From the NCBI RefSeq assembly GCF_000219625.1, contig NC_018215.1, forward strand, positions 1,488,001 through 1,552,000: DNA of 64,000 bases, read 5' to 3'. Positions 11,767 to 21,232 of the stretch are shown piece by piece. The translations under genes and the position numbers were made by a program. Numbering within the stretch: position 1 is the stretch's first letter; every line of letters begins with the position of its first letter. The DNA is from Zymoseptoria tritici IPO323. Its lineage: Eukaryota > Ascomycota > Dothideomycetes > Mycosphaerellales > Mycosphaerellaceae. The notes under the pieces were generated by a model that worked only from the letters and a program-made list of their open reading frames with translations, ran no database searches and was not told the origin of the DNA.

Positions 11767-12112
11767 GTGGAAGATCGCCAGGACGAGAAAGATGGAAAGT
11801 GTCAACGACGACGTCGAAATTCCTTTAACATGTGATCGCGGATCCCTGCCGCGTCGGTCTCAGCTCCGTGTGGAGGAGCTCCACCTTGTCAAATGTCAAC
11901 ATACCATACAAAGACAATCTAACACCTACGCCAGCTGCCTGCGATTACACGACAATCTAGTCCAGGCTCGAGTGTCGACACTTTATTGATAGATATGGAT
12001 TCGTCGCGTTCGGAGACCCACCCACGCGACCTCTGAGACAACCACGCGACCAGTCGATCACACGACTGCCTTCCACAAGACATCGCTTGTGACAATCGCA
12101 TCGGTCGACAAG
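11767..12112. promoter_or_regulatory. Shared divergent upstream region
   Basis: These 346 nt separate the divergent WD40 gene and the Atg28-like gene and must hold both promoters. No specific operator or TATA box can be assigned with confidence. Confidence 0.4.
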
Positions 12113-13582
12113 ATGGCTTCGAGCAAGTCTTGGTTATCGGCAACCTCGCCTAGAGAAGACCGGTATATATCAAATTCCAACCACGAACTCCCTCGTTGGC
12201 GAAGTCCATCACCATTAGCATCCATGATTCCACCACCAATCGTGCAGAGTGTCTATGCGCCAGCTCGAAGTACGATCGCAGAGTCGGCCGTGCTGGAGAA
12301 GACGTCTCCGTTCGATGACAGGCAAGAGCAGTTACAAGCGGATCTACAGTTCTTGTTGGACGCTCAAGCAGATGGGTTGATTCGAGGCTTGGAGGGTGGA
12401 GGAGCGGACGAGCGAAGCTCAGCTGGCAGCACAACCCCGACAATGCACAGCGCGAAGAGCGCGTCCGGGACGAGTCGTAGGCCACCTCGTCGTCAGCCTG
12501 GACTTCGAAGCGCGCGAAAGGGTATATATCGAAGCATACTCGCGCTGGCCGCGTTGAAAGACGAGGAGCTACGGGACGTGGACAGGAGTATACAAGGAAG
12601 TGAGAAGACGCTGGCGCAAATCAATGCTTGGGAACAGAAGCGTGAGGGTCTACGCGAGGCCTCGCATCATGTCGACGACAGTGAAGAGACGATTCGAGTG
12701 CAACGATTGCGGACAGAAGCGGATGCGGTGCAAGCGGAGATCAACAAGGTCGAATTGCAGCTCATGGAAATGAAGACGAGACATCGCAAGCTAATAAGAC
12801 AGGCGGCGGCGATCGAAAACTCTGTTCAGGCAAAGATGGCATCGTACACGTCTAGTCTGCAGATGCTAGAGGAGGATATACAGAAGTTCTTGAGCTTTAA
12901 GCCAGTGGACAGCACTTCACCGTCGAGATCGCGAGATGGAAGTCAATCAGTCTGGCAGCTTCCTCCGAAGCGAAGAAACCTTGAAATGGCTAAAGAATAC
13001 TGGACTGAACAGCACAAAGTGGTGGAGCTCCAACGGAAACAGACCGAGTTTGAGAAATCTGCCTTGGTCGAAGGAGCAGCAATGTGGGAAGAGACTGTCT
13101 CTGAGATTACCGCTTTTGAAAAGCGCTTGAGATCGGAGATGTCAACTTTGACGCCGGACTCTCCATCGGCTTGGGAGGATCCACCGTCAACCACTGCACC
13201 GGAGAGACTTAAGGACATTCTCGAGCAGATCGATACCGTCACCGAATTATTGCAAGACAAGCTCAAGACTGCGGACGAACGTGGCTGGAAGCTGTTGGTG
13301 GTTGCGATAGGCGCGGAATTGGATGCATTGATCAAGGGCAAAGAGATACTCGTAGAAGTATTGGAAGCTAGCGGAGGTGGCCATCACAGCGAGAAAGAGT
13401 CCCAGGAGCATCTTGGAAACGCAAACGCGGCGGCCAGGTCAGCTGGCGAGACGATGCGCGAGCTCGATATGAGTTTGGCAACTGCTCGTGCTCATTCTGG
13501 GAACGTTTCCGATGCGGACGATGACCATCCGGATCCTGAGCTGCTCTTCTCGAAGCATGAAGACACAGATGCTGAGGAATAG
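12113..13582 (+). CDS. Coiled-coil protein, Atg28-like
   Basis: Single exon, 489 residues from ATG 12113 (MASSKSWLSATSPRED); an earlier GTG in frame is not a eukaryotic start. The N-terminal third is Ser/Pro-rich and probably disordered. A conserved-looking block LQADLQFLLDAQADGLIRGL follows at about residue 75, then long heptad-rich segments (about 135-270, 300-350 and 385-420) rich in Glu, Gln and Leu. This architecture resembles fungal Atg28, a coiled-coil scaffold that works with Atg17 and Atg35 in selective autophagy of peroxisomes in methylotrophic yeasts. The assignment rests on the LDAQADGL block and the layout only. A generic coiled-coil protein is the alternative. The C-terminus is acidic (DADDDHPDPELL). 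Confidence 0.55.
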   Translation: MASSKSWLSATSPREDRYISNSNHELPRWRSPSPLASMIPPPIVQSVYAPARSTIAESAVLEKTSPFDDRQEQLQADLQFLLDAQADGLIRGLEGGGADERSSAGSTTPTMHSAKSASGTSRRPPRRQPGLRSARKGIYRSILALAALKDEELRDVDRSIQGSEKTLAQINAWEQKREGLREASHHVDDSEETIRVQRLRTEADAVQAEINKVELQLMEMKTRHRKLIRQAAAIENSVQAKMASYTSSLQMLEEDIQKFLSFKPVDSTSPSRSRDGSQSVWQLPPKRRNLEMAKEYWTEQHKVVELQRKQTEFEKSALVEGAAMWEETVSEITAFEKRLRSEMSTLTPDSPSAWEDPPSTTAPERLKDILEQIDTVTELLQDKLKTADERGWKLLVVAIGAELDALIKGKEILVEVLEASGGGHHSEKESQEHLGNANAAARSAGETMRELDMSLATARAHSGNVSDADDDHPDPELLFSKHEDTDAEE

Positions 13583-13918
13583 GCAGTGATGGAGATAGCT
13601 CCTCCTGGATATCCACATTGGGCCTGGTCGCGCCTCGCGAATTCCAAGAAGAGCCTCATTGACCGGTACACTCGATTCAGGTCCTGTTGAGTTGCCCGCA
13701 CTGAATCATGAGGCGTCCTTTGGCCGCCAGGCAAGGTGTGGTTCGTGCTTTCATGGCGAGTATACCACGAGGTACTGTTGATCATCTCTCCGCTTCCTGG
13801 AAATCTTTCGCGCTACCAGAGTTCACCAAGGTCGTCCTCCGCGCTCCGAATCACTTGAAGGACAATGATCCTGCTTCCGTCCTTAGATGGGCAAAGGGCT
13901 TCGACATCCAACACCATC
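13583..13918. other. Convergent 3' intergenic region
   Basis: These 336 nt lie between convergent stops. A forward open frame (13708-14082) runs through the region but is mostly antisense to the MYND gene and has no recognisable product. Confidence 0.45.
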
Positions 13919-15022
13919 TCATTTCTCAGCAACCCACTCCGCCAGTCTTGCTCTGTGTAACTTTTCGCGATCCGGAGTGGGTGAGAAATACGAGCCGCGA
14001 GCCGAGATCAAGTCATCGCTGTCTCCATCGGCGAACCAGAAATCCTCGCTTTGGACAGCATCGCCCAGCTTTTGCAGACTGAATTGCTCCCACTTCTTCT
14101 CAAAGAATTGGATGTTCTTGAAGATGCGTTCTTTTTCTCCCTTCCACATCGCTGGTATCCACGGATCCGTGCGCATGTCGAACTTTTTTCCAGCAGCCTC
14201 GTTGATGGTGTCTTCCACCAGAAACTTCACCGTCGGCGAGATTGCCAAATACACGCCTTGCTGACCGCACATCCTTGCCATGCGCTGCCAGCGAGTGCAA
14301 CAGCGGTCTGGAGTTTCCACTTCAAGAACGACGACATTTTCCACATCCGCGACCACCATCTCGTCGTCGTCGTTGGGCGATGTGATGACGATGCGAACTT
14401 CGGAACCTGGGTGACTCCACTTCTCCAAGAAAGCGATGCGAGCCTCTGCGGTTGTGGTCTGGTCGATTCTTCGGACCAGGGTATTGAATAGATCTGGGCC
14501 GACCAATTGATTGCCGAAAAGATGTTCGAACTGCTTGAATAATTCTTCACATCCTTCCTGATCTCGGAGTATGATCACTGTCTTGGGATAACGGGCCTGG
14601 TTGTAGTAGCCGGTGCGGACCTGGAGCTCCGCAAAGAGTTTGGCCATGAGTTCCATCAAAACACGCGATGGGCAACCAGTCTGTCGTATGTTGACGGCAA
14701 CGTTGGGTCGGTCCATGCGAGGTGAGGCCGCAGAGTTTCTGAAGTAGTTCGGCTGATCTTGCTGCAGACTGACGATATCGTAGACAGGTTGGGCACGGTA
14801 TGGAACACAAGTCGCTTTGTGACGTTTCCAGGCTTTCTTCTGGCAGATCTTGGAGCAGTAGCGGTGAAACATGCATCTTTTGCAAGTCAATGTTCCCGTA
14901 ACAGTGCAGCCTACCTGATCGCATGCATGGCGTGCGCTCTCGGGGATGTTCCAGTAGTTGGATTTTTGGACGCAGCTTATCGGATTGAGATCAAACTCGA
15001 ACCTCAACCTACTGCTGGCCAT
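13919..15022 (-). CDS. MYND zinc-finger protein with helicase-C-like C-terminal half
   Basis: Single exon, 367 residues from ATG 15020-15022 (MASSRLRFEFDLNP). The MYND finger spans about residues 34-72: Cys34, Cys39, Cys47, Cys50, Cys56, Cys60, His68 and Cys72 follow the family spacing (key text RYCSKICQKKAWKRH). MYND fingers bind proline-rich partner peptides. No SET domain is present. The C-terminal half (about 145-300) reads like a decayed superfamily-2 helicase C-lobe: a motif-IV-like strand PKTVIILRDQEG, an LEKW...VRIVIT stretch, VENVVVLEVETPD at the motif V position, and RWQRMARMCGQQGVY where motif VI (QRxGRxxRxG) would lie. Catalytic arginines are not clearly kept, so it is probably not an active helicase. 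The MYND call is firm; the helicase-like relation is an inference. Confidence 0.85.
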   Translation of the reverse strand: MASSRLRFEFDLNPISCVQKSNYWNIPESARHACDQVGCTVTGTLTCKRCMFHRYCSKICQKKAWKRHKATCVPYRAQPVYDIVSLQQDQPNYFRNSAASPRMDRPNVAVNIRQTGCPSRVLMELMAKLFAELQVRTGYYNQARYPKTVIILRDQEGCEELFKQFEHLFGNQLVGPDLFNTLVRRIDQTTTAEARIAFLEKWSHPGSEVRIVITSPNDDDEMVVADVENVVVLEVETPDRCCTRWQRMARMCGQQGVYLAISPTVKFLVEDTINEAAGKKFDMRTDPWIPAMWKGEKERIFKNIQFFEKKWEQFSLQKLGDAVQSEDFWFADGDSDDLISARGSYFSPTPDREKLHRARLAEWVAEK

Positions 15023-15403
15023 GATGATGTATCGATGTGAGCAGGAGGCGGATGAGGAATTTGAAGATTCGGAGCAGCAAGGAAGCCTCAAAAGGCAACG
15101 ATCAGGAGGAAAAATTCGGAAGCAAACAGCGGAGAAGCATCGACTCTTCGGCGGAACCTTCTGTGCAGCAAACGGAGCAACATGTTTGACGTTGTGCGCT
15201 TGACAGAAGAAAGGAAAAGTGTCCAAATAGGTAAGAGTGAATGAGATCGAATGTAGGTCGACACTACAGACCTGACGAGCATTCGGTCGCGCAATGTTAA
15301 CCTTCAAGCTAGCCCCGATGATTCATACTCCTTCTACAGGTGTGCGCATCGAAGCTGCGCCATCAACACGGAATTCGACCGTCCCAATCGTCCAGAGGAG
15401 CTT
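15023..15403. other. Intergenic region upstream of the MYND gene
   Basis: These 381 nt lie between the MYND start and the next stop. The minus-strand frame extends upstream of the chosen ATG to about 15307, but that extension is low-complexity, contains no better Met context and looks like 5' UTR. Nothing else is visible. Confidence 0.4.
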
Positions 15404-15976
15404 TCATACACCCTTCTCCAACTGCGCATCGACCTCTTCCTGCACCTCCGCGTCCCTCTGCTTCTGCGCCTGTTCCGCCATCGCCATCTGAATATCCGTC
15501 TGCAACTGCTGAAAGATACCATTCAAGCCCTGCAGCTGAACCAACACATGCTCCGCCCTCTTCTTCAGCTCATTGAGTCCAATTCCCATCTCCGGCATGT
15601 AGCCCACCTGCAGCTCCCTCACCAACTCCACCACCTTCTTTACCGCCGCAACAGCATTCTCCTGGCGCAACGCCAATTCCTGACACAACCAGTCCGCGTA
15701 GTTTCCATTGGTGATGAAGCCCATGAGAATGTCGTGGATTGCGGACGCATCTTTCGCGGCGAACTCGCATTGCAAATGAAGGTCAAGCGCGGAACTGCTG
15801 AGGTGTGGGTCTTCGAGATCCCAATCGTCGGTAAGAGTGTCAAGGATGTCGAGCTCGTGGACGCTGTTGGTGCAGGCGATGCGGCCGCGGGTGAGTGTGC
15901 GCAGCGCCATGAATGAGGACCGAGCTGAGTTGTGAAGGATAACCTGTTGGCTATGGGTGTGAGCTGTGCCGAGCAT
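15404..15976 (-). CDS. Small coiled-coil protein of unknown function
   Basis: 190 residues from ATG 15974-15976 (MLGTAHTHSQQ), or 168 from ATG 15908-15910 (MALRTLTRGRIACTN). The second start would give a basic, Ser/Thr-containing N-terminus resembling a weak mitochondrial targeting sequence. Residues about 60-100 form an acidic-then-helical block (LDTLTDDWDLEDPHLSS). The C-terminal 90 residues are strongly heptad-like (VAAVKKVVELVRELQ; LNELKKRAEHVLVQLQ; QMAMAEQAQKQRDAEVQ), indicating a coiled coil. The layout is reminiscent of small subunits of coiled-coil complexes such as kinetochore or tethering factors, but no family is recognised. Confidence 0.6.
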   Translation of the reverse strand: MLGTAHTHSQQVILHNSARSSFMALRTLTRGRIACTNSVHELDILDTLTDDWDLEDPHLSSSALDLHLQCEFAAKDASAIHDILMGFITNGNYADWLCQELALRQENAVAAVKKVVELVRELQVGYMPEMGIGLNELKKRAEHVLVQLQGLNGIFQQLQTDIQMAMAEQAQKQRDAEVQEEVDAQLEKGV

Positions 15977-16426
15977 GTTAGCCGATGTGAGGACGCGAAG
16001 GGAGTGAGAGACGTACCAAGCCTGTGTAGTGTGGACCGGTGATTGTGCGCAGTTTCTGATAGCTTGTGTGTCAAGCTCAGAACAACCTGTTGCTCTCGGT
16101 GTTGTTTGTTGTTGTGAAGGCGCACAACAAATCAGCTTGTCCGCGACAACGAGTCTCGCTTGTGCTACCTGCTCCGTTTGCTCATAAATGGCGGTATCTC
16201 GGCTCGAGACTATCTCCAGCAGGTGCCTATGAAAGAAGCCGTACATCGCCGTGTTCTTGCATGTGCCTTCGGCTCGTTTGCCTTTTTTTCCTGTGGAGCA
16301 CCCATTCCCGTGTTCATGTCCGCAAACAGCAAATGAGGATGCACTCAAGGATAGGCAAAGCGCTTTCTCCTCAATTCTGAAAAACGCCATCCGTACCTCA
16401 CTTCACCACCCTCCCTCAATCTCAAC
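15977..16426. other. Intergenic region
   Basis: These 450 nt lie between two minus-strand genes. The downstream gene's frame stays open to 16390, but the translated extension has no plausible start context or similarity. It is probably promoter and 5' UTR of the coiled-coil gene plus the 3' UTR of the LSM gene. A CTCAACTCAACTCAA microrepeat sits at about 16420-16440. Confidence 0.4.
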
Positions 16427-16726
16427 TCAACTCAACTCAACCTTCGTGATGTACTGGCCCGGAACCACCACAAGCCCCACGTATCGCTTCTTCATGTCCA
16501 CCTTCACATTTCCAGGAGCACCAGATCTCTCGTGCCTCTCCGCGGCGAGCTTGATGTCGGACTCAGATGGCTGTCGATACTCATGCGTCATGGCCAGGAT
16601 GATATTTCGCTCATTGTCGGTGCACTTCATCTGACCCACGAACATGCGGCCATCGGACGTATGGAGGTGAAGAGTCCGATTCAAAAGATTTGAGAGGTAT
16701 TCAGTGGCTTCTGCTTCGGTGGTCAT
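16427..16726 (-). CDS. NAA38: LSM-domain NatC auxiliary subunit Naa38/Mak31
   Basis: 99 residues from ATG 16724-16726 (MTTEAEATEYLSNLLN). The sequence is a complete Sm fold: Sm1-like LNRTLHLHTSDGRMFVGQMK, then CTDNERNIILAMTHEY, a short insert, and Sm2-like KKRYVGLVVVPGQYI. The DGRMFVGxxKCTDNERNIIL run is characteristic of Naa38 (LSMD1/Mak31) rather than spliceosomal LSm proteins. Naa38 binds Naa30 and Naa35 to form NatC, which co-translationally acetylates N-termini such as Met-Leu and Met-Ile at the ribosome. Length matches fungal orthologues. The frame continues upstream to 16855, but the canonical start is the one chosen. Confidence 0.88.
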   Translation of the reverse strand: MTTEAEATEYLSNLLNRTLHLHTSDGRMFVGQMKCTDNERNIILAMTHEYRQPSESDIKLAAERHERSGAPGNVKVDMKKRYVGLVVVPGQYITKVELS

Positions 16727-17265
16727 TGTGATAGTGATGGGCCGGAGCGAGTGCCGCGGGTGCTTTTTCTCGTAGGTGAAAATGGTTTGAAGTTGGCTTC
16801 TCGCGCAAATGATGAGTGATCCGGATCGAGATTTCTGAGCGATCTCGAAGACCATGTATTGCTTTTCCGAGTCTCTCGTGATGGATTTTAGCTTTGATGG
16901 ATTGTTGTAGTGGACAGCTACCTAAGGTAGGTTGAAAGAATGCCTCGAAGTGAGGTCGCTGCGGGTGATGCCGCTCCACAGTCCATCGTGTAGACCTATC
17001 GATCTGGGTCGAATACATCCATGAGTCTTGATCTTGACATTGCTTTGCCGCTTTGCAAAGTCTTCGGTTCGGTTTGATCAGGATCAATAGTAGCAAGAAA
17101 CGCCGCTCTCGAGGTTGTGCAAAGTAGTAGTACGGCCATATGGGCGTAAGCTTACAGATTACGGCTACGTAGGCGTGCAAGGAAGCGCATAGGTAAAATA
17201 GCAAGACGACCAAATAGGCGTACATATTAGCGGACAGGTACTATAACTGGACGGCCGTATAGAGA
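16727..17265. other. Intergenic region
   Basis: These 539 nt between two minus-strand genes hold the NAA38 promoter and the 3' flank of the next gene. A 174-codon minus frame here (16701-17225) overlaps the NAA38 start and encodes low-complexity sequence with no family signature, so it is not called. Confidence 0.4.
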
Positions 17266-18261
17266 TCAGATGACTGTCTCTCCAGCAGTGACCGCCGCCT
17301 CCTGTCCCAACCGCTCGTCTATCGCCAGCTTATTCTCCTTGCTCTGCTGCACAAGCAATTCCAACCGTTTGACGAACAACTGCCCCAACTCGGACCCATT
17401 CCCAAGTATGCGCGCACTCGCTTCCAGAAACCGCGCGCGAAATATCTCCCAAATATCCTGATCAGCCTGCACCTCGCTGCCCGGCCGCGGCCAGTATGGA
17501 TCGTTCCTCATGTACGCCGCCGCCGCTTGTTCAATACCTTGCACGTCAAGCGTCATCATTTTGACGCAATCAAAGTCCAACACCCAGAGCGAATGTCGTC
17601 CCAGGACCTCCGAGTCGAAATCTCCTCCACCTGAGCGCCCGGGAGCAAGCACAAACTCGATGTCGTTCGCATCCATTCTGGCTTTCCAATACATGACAGC
17701 CAGACCTTCGGCCATAGTTCGGGCATAGTCCTGTACTGGAAGGTTGATAGACTCCATCTGGTTGACGCAGAGGGGCTTATTGCGGAGTGTGAAGAACTTG
17801 CTTGGGGTCGCTCGATAGGTGCGTCGTCCGAGGTACGGGCGGACGAGACAGTCTTCGTCTTGTCGGCTTTTTCTCACGGCCTCTCTGGTATTTTCAGCGC
17901 AGAAGAGGTCGATGAGCTTCTCTCGAGCTTCGAGCGGAAGTGGTGGGATGCGTTCCGTAACGAGGGTGTGTGTATGCTCATAGCCTGCTGGGAATGACTC
18001 GGCACGCCAGTACCACCAATCAGTGTCTTCCTTGTGGAAGAGGCCGTGGTGCTGCGGGATAAGGACTCGAGTCGCCAGTCCCAGGTAGTTCCGAGCGGTG
18101 TGCAAGTTTGGCAGAAGACGTGTGTGGATTACGGAGTCGGTCGTCACGGATCGATAGGGACCTCCGTCTTCGCGCTTCATGACGAGCGAGGGGATGTCGG
18201 GATCTACCCATACGCTGCCGCAGAATCCTTTTCCGATCTGTCTCATCATGGGTGGGGCCAT
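17266..18261 (-). CDS. DUF3669-type protein
   Basis: Single exon, 331 residues from ATG 18259-18261. The N-terminal part has a kinase-like feel (IGKGFCGSVWV, then VMKREDGG, resembling a glycine-rich loop and a VxK lysine), but no HRD or DFG motif is visible. The C-terminal block SLWVLDFDCVKMMTLDVQGI followed by YMRNDPYWPRPG is the hallmark of the fungal DUF3669 domain (LWxLDFN..., NDPYYPRP). Members are common in plant-associated and soil ascomycetes, often as expanded families, and their function is unknown. A C-terminal amphipathic helix rich in Lys and Glu follows. The DUF3669 relation is confident. A degenerate phosphotransferase fold is a speculation from the N-terminal motifs. Confidence 0.8.
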   Translation of the reverse strand: MAPPMMRQIGKGFCGSVWVDPDIPSLVMKREDGGPYRSVTTDSVIHTRLLPNLHTARNYLGLATRVLIPQHHGLFHKEDTDWWYWRAESFPAGYEHTHTLVTERIPPLPLEAREKLIDLFCAENTREAVRKSRQDEDCLVRPYLGRRTYRATPSKFFTLRNKPLCVNQMESINLPVQDYARTMAEGLAVMYWKARMDANDIEFVLAPGRSGGGDFDSEVLGRHSLWVLDFDCVKMMTLDVQGIEQAAAAYMRNDPYWPRPGSEVQADQDIWEIFRARFLEASARILGNGSELGQLFVKRLELLVQQSKENKLAIDERLGQEAAVTAGETVI

Positions 18262-18851
18262 TTTGTGCTGTTATGTGTGACGTGAAGTGATTGCAGTTGC
18301 TGAAACTCGTGGTGGAATGCGAGTTTATAAGTGATGAAGGTGCGAATCTATGAGAGGCGCCTTACTCATACGTTCCTTACTCATACCTACCTTACCAGGC
18401 AAAGAGGAAGGAAATCTGGTAGTGTGCCATAAACATTGAACGCGAGCAAACCTTGGGACTCTGGGTGGATGACTCAGACCTTCGATGGACAGTCGAGTGC
18501 ATTGCTGTGAGGGCGAGATGTAAGTGAGGGAGAGCGAGAGTCTGTCACTCGCGCACAGGATGATGAAAGTGAAAATAGTGATGAAGGGAGCAGCATGTAG
18601 TCGTGGAAGGGAGTGAAGTCTTGAAGCGGAGAAAGTTGGAAGGATGGAGCGCTGCGCCTGAGAAGGAGGCAACCTGAAGCTAGCAGCGAGGATCTGAGCT
18701 GGAGACAGCCCTGTGAGCTACCTTTAGCTTTCTGAGGATCGCCAGACCATCAATCAACCATATATTACAGACAGCACATGTGTATATCTGCCATTGCCAC
18801 AGCTCGGAGTCACCAGCATATGCTGAAAGATGCCGATGCGCGGATTTGATC
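18262..18851. promoter_or_regulatory. Divergent upstream region
   Basis: These 590 nt lie between the divergent DUF3669-type gene and the alpha/beta hydrolase gene and must hold both promoters. A short direct repeat (CTTACTCATAC, twice within 18361-18390) lies proximal to the DUF3669-type gene. No known operator is recognised. Confidence 0.4.
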
Positions 18852-20172
18852 ATGGGCTCTGCTCCCCTCTCAGCTCGATCGACCACGATGGAGCCTGCAT
18901 ACACCTTCACACTGCCATCCATCCACGATGACATTGCTCTATCCGTCCGGCTTTACCATCCGAAGAACCTCAGCCATGTCATTATGGACATCAAAGAGCC
19001 TCGATTGGCACTGAAAGGAGCGGTCATTGCACATCCGTACGCACCCTTCGGAGGCTGCCAAGATGATCATGTTGTGCTCGCAGTAACGCACTGCCTCCTG
19101 AAACAAGGCTACATCGTCGTGACATTCGACTTCAGGCAAGTTTTACGTGTGCTTCCACATCTCGAATGTCATTGACGTGGTTGATAGAGGTGCCGGTGAC
19201 TCGGCAGGTAAGACAAGCTGGACTGGAAGTCCGGAAGTGGGCGACTACACCTCAGCGATCGGGCTGCTCGTGTACTACCTGCACAGTCTGAGCATTCCTT
19301 TGGCACCGGACACGCTGTCTGCAGCCGTAAACAGGTCTTCCGCCGCAGCGGATGCTCAAGAGCTCGATAAGCCTTCATCGAAGCTTCAAGTCATTCTAGC
19401 AGGCTACTCCTACGGTTCTCTCATCTTAGCGCGACTTCCGCACATGTCGCACATCATCGAGACTTTCGAGTCCGCCGAGAAGGGGACTTCTGCGTCCGAA
19501 ATATATTTACGAGCCCGCACACTGGCCAGACGGACCAGGCAAAGCCTACTGGAACCCTCACCTCCGTCAACGCCTCGCGGGCGTAGACTGAATTCAGAAT
19601 CATCCCCACGCTCACGACCTCAGACCTCACAAGTCACTGTGGGCGGTGAAGAGACCGATCCTTCTAACCGAAGACGAAGCCAGGACTCGCGGCGGTCATT
19701 TGACATTGTGCGTGAAGTACCACAACGCATCAGGACACGCATGCACAGTCGTAACGCGAGCGGATCTTTGACCAAACAAAGTGAGAGTGACGTCGTCGAG
19801 TCATCGAACGACACGGCTCCCAAGGTTAACGTCAGCTATCTCATGATCTCGCCGGTGCTATTCCCAATGACGACCACGCTGCTCTCCCCAGGGTTGGCCT
19901 TTCCCACGGCCAAAGCCGGCAACACAGGCTCCGGATTCTTGTCAATGGAGTACTCCAGCATGGTCCTATTTGGCTCCTTGGACCATTTCACATCAGCCAA
20001 GAAGCTGAAGCAATGGGTTGAGAGGCTGTCAACGACATCCTCCGGGCGTTTGCAGTGGGAGTGCTTTCAAGGTGTTGATCACTTCTGGAGAGGAGATGGA
20101 GTGTTGGATGAGGTGCAGGCGAGGATCAAGACTTGGACATCGTCTTCCACGGAACAGTCTCTGCAGACGTGA
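18852..20172 (+). CDS. Alpha/beta-hydrolase fold protein
   Basis: Two exons (18852-19135, 19188-20172) give 422 residues. ATG 18852 is used; ATG 18888 (MEPAYTFTLPSIHDD) is a strong alternative. Core signatures appear in order: oxyanion-region GAVIAHPYAPFGG, VVTFDFRGAGDSAG spanning the splice junction, nucleophile elbow GYSYGS (Ser), a late Asp candidate in FGSLDHFTS, and catalytic His in GVDHFWRG. Between elbow and His lies a 110-residue Ser/Arg/Pro-rich insertion (PPSTPRGRRLNSESSPRSRP and beyond), probably disordered and possibly phosphorylated; most hydrolases lack it. The protein belongs to the fungal branch of small-domain serine hydrolases whose substrates are unknown. The intron has a rare GC donor. 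Confidence 0.85.
19136..19187 (+). other. GC-AG intron in the alpha/beta-hydrolase gene
   Basis: This 52 nt intron starts GCAAGT and ends TTGATAG, with ATTGACG as likely branch site. Removing it joins FDFR to GAGDSAG, the expected hydrolase strand-turn motif, and keeps frame. No GT donor nearby gives that join. Confidence 0.85.
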
Positions 20173-20365
20173 CGTTCTTTGGAGGAACTCGTGGACAAAT
20201 CTACGAGAAAGCTTGAGCCGAATCCGCGAGTGAAATCCCTCGACTCGTGATTTATAACGCTCGGTGATCTTTCCCAGCTTCCACATTCGACTTCGTCATA
20301 TGCTCCATGGCGACGTATCTAAGCTCAGCCCGTCTTCTCTCGTCCAGTTCCCGAATTGACAGCTT

Positions 20366-21232
20366 CTACGCCGTCTTCCCCACCTTCCTCCCAGCAGCAA
20401 CAACATCCCTCTTCCCATCGAAATCCGACCTGAGCGCCACGATTCCCACCGCAATCAACGCCAAATTACCCCAGACTCCAATGCTCTGTTTGAAAAGTCA
20501 GCCACGACCAGACCAAGATTAGTAGTCCCAGCCCGAGTCTCATTTCCAACTCGAGCAGCACACATCTAGGCTAAGATTCGAAGAGACTCACCATCGCAAC
20601 AGTCCAATGCGTCGGCTTCACCCAGTGCGTATACGCTCCCGCACACGTCGCGGCATGATGCAGCAGCGTCACGAAGATGATGGCTCTCGCATACGGAGAC
20701 TTCGGGCGGGTGGTGTCGGAGGGGGGAGGGACCAGAGCGGAGGTGGTGTAAGATGATGGCAGGGGCACGGCGTCGGAGATGATGAGTAGGATGAAGGAGA
20801 GGGCGAGGAGACAGTAGGCGTCGGTGCGGGTGGTGTAGAGTTCGAGGTCTGAGCGTTGGGTATCAGCGAGTGTCTTCGGTCTCGATGGTCAGGGAGGGGA
20901 TCATGTACCGTTGGGGTCGACGAAGCCTTGCGATGGGGGTCGGAACCAGCCGCAGACTGTTGCTGGGTCGATTACTCGTACGATGCCGCGGAGGAAGTAC
21001 CAGAAGCTCGTGCCTGTGCGTTGTCTTTCAGCATGCTTTCATTGTTCGCAATGTAGAACAAGGCCATGAGATGCTGCGGTGCGTGGTTGAAGCCTGGGAC
21101 AGTGCTGGAGAAGACGTACTGAAGACGTAGATGTGAAACGGCTGTTGAGAAGCTGTCAGCTGTCATTCCTTTCTAGAACACTGTCAATGAAGCATGGTAT
21201 TCGCTCACGTTGATCAAATCGCTCAAAGCCAT
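20366..21232 (-). CDS. Small multi-pass membrane protein, five exons
   Basis: Exons 21209-21232, 21121-21142 (22 nt micro-exon), 20909-21013, 20592-20848 and 20366-20485 join in frame to 175 residues. All four introns (66, 107, 60 and 106 nt) are GT-AG. Start ATG 21230-21232 gives MALSDLIN, the micro-exon adds PFHIYVF, and exon 3 gives TSFWYFLRGIVRVIDP. Hydrophobic segments lie at about 10-28 (FSTSFWYFLRGIVRV), 65-80 (CLLALSFILLIIS), 105-125 (AIIFVTLLHHAATCAGAY) and 138-155 (GVWGNLALIAVGIVAL), suggesting four membrane spans. A DPATVCGWFRPP loop and a KRDVVAAGRK tail complete it. No named family is recognised. It looks like a conserved fungal integral membrane protein of ER or mitochondria. 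Confidence 0.78.
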
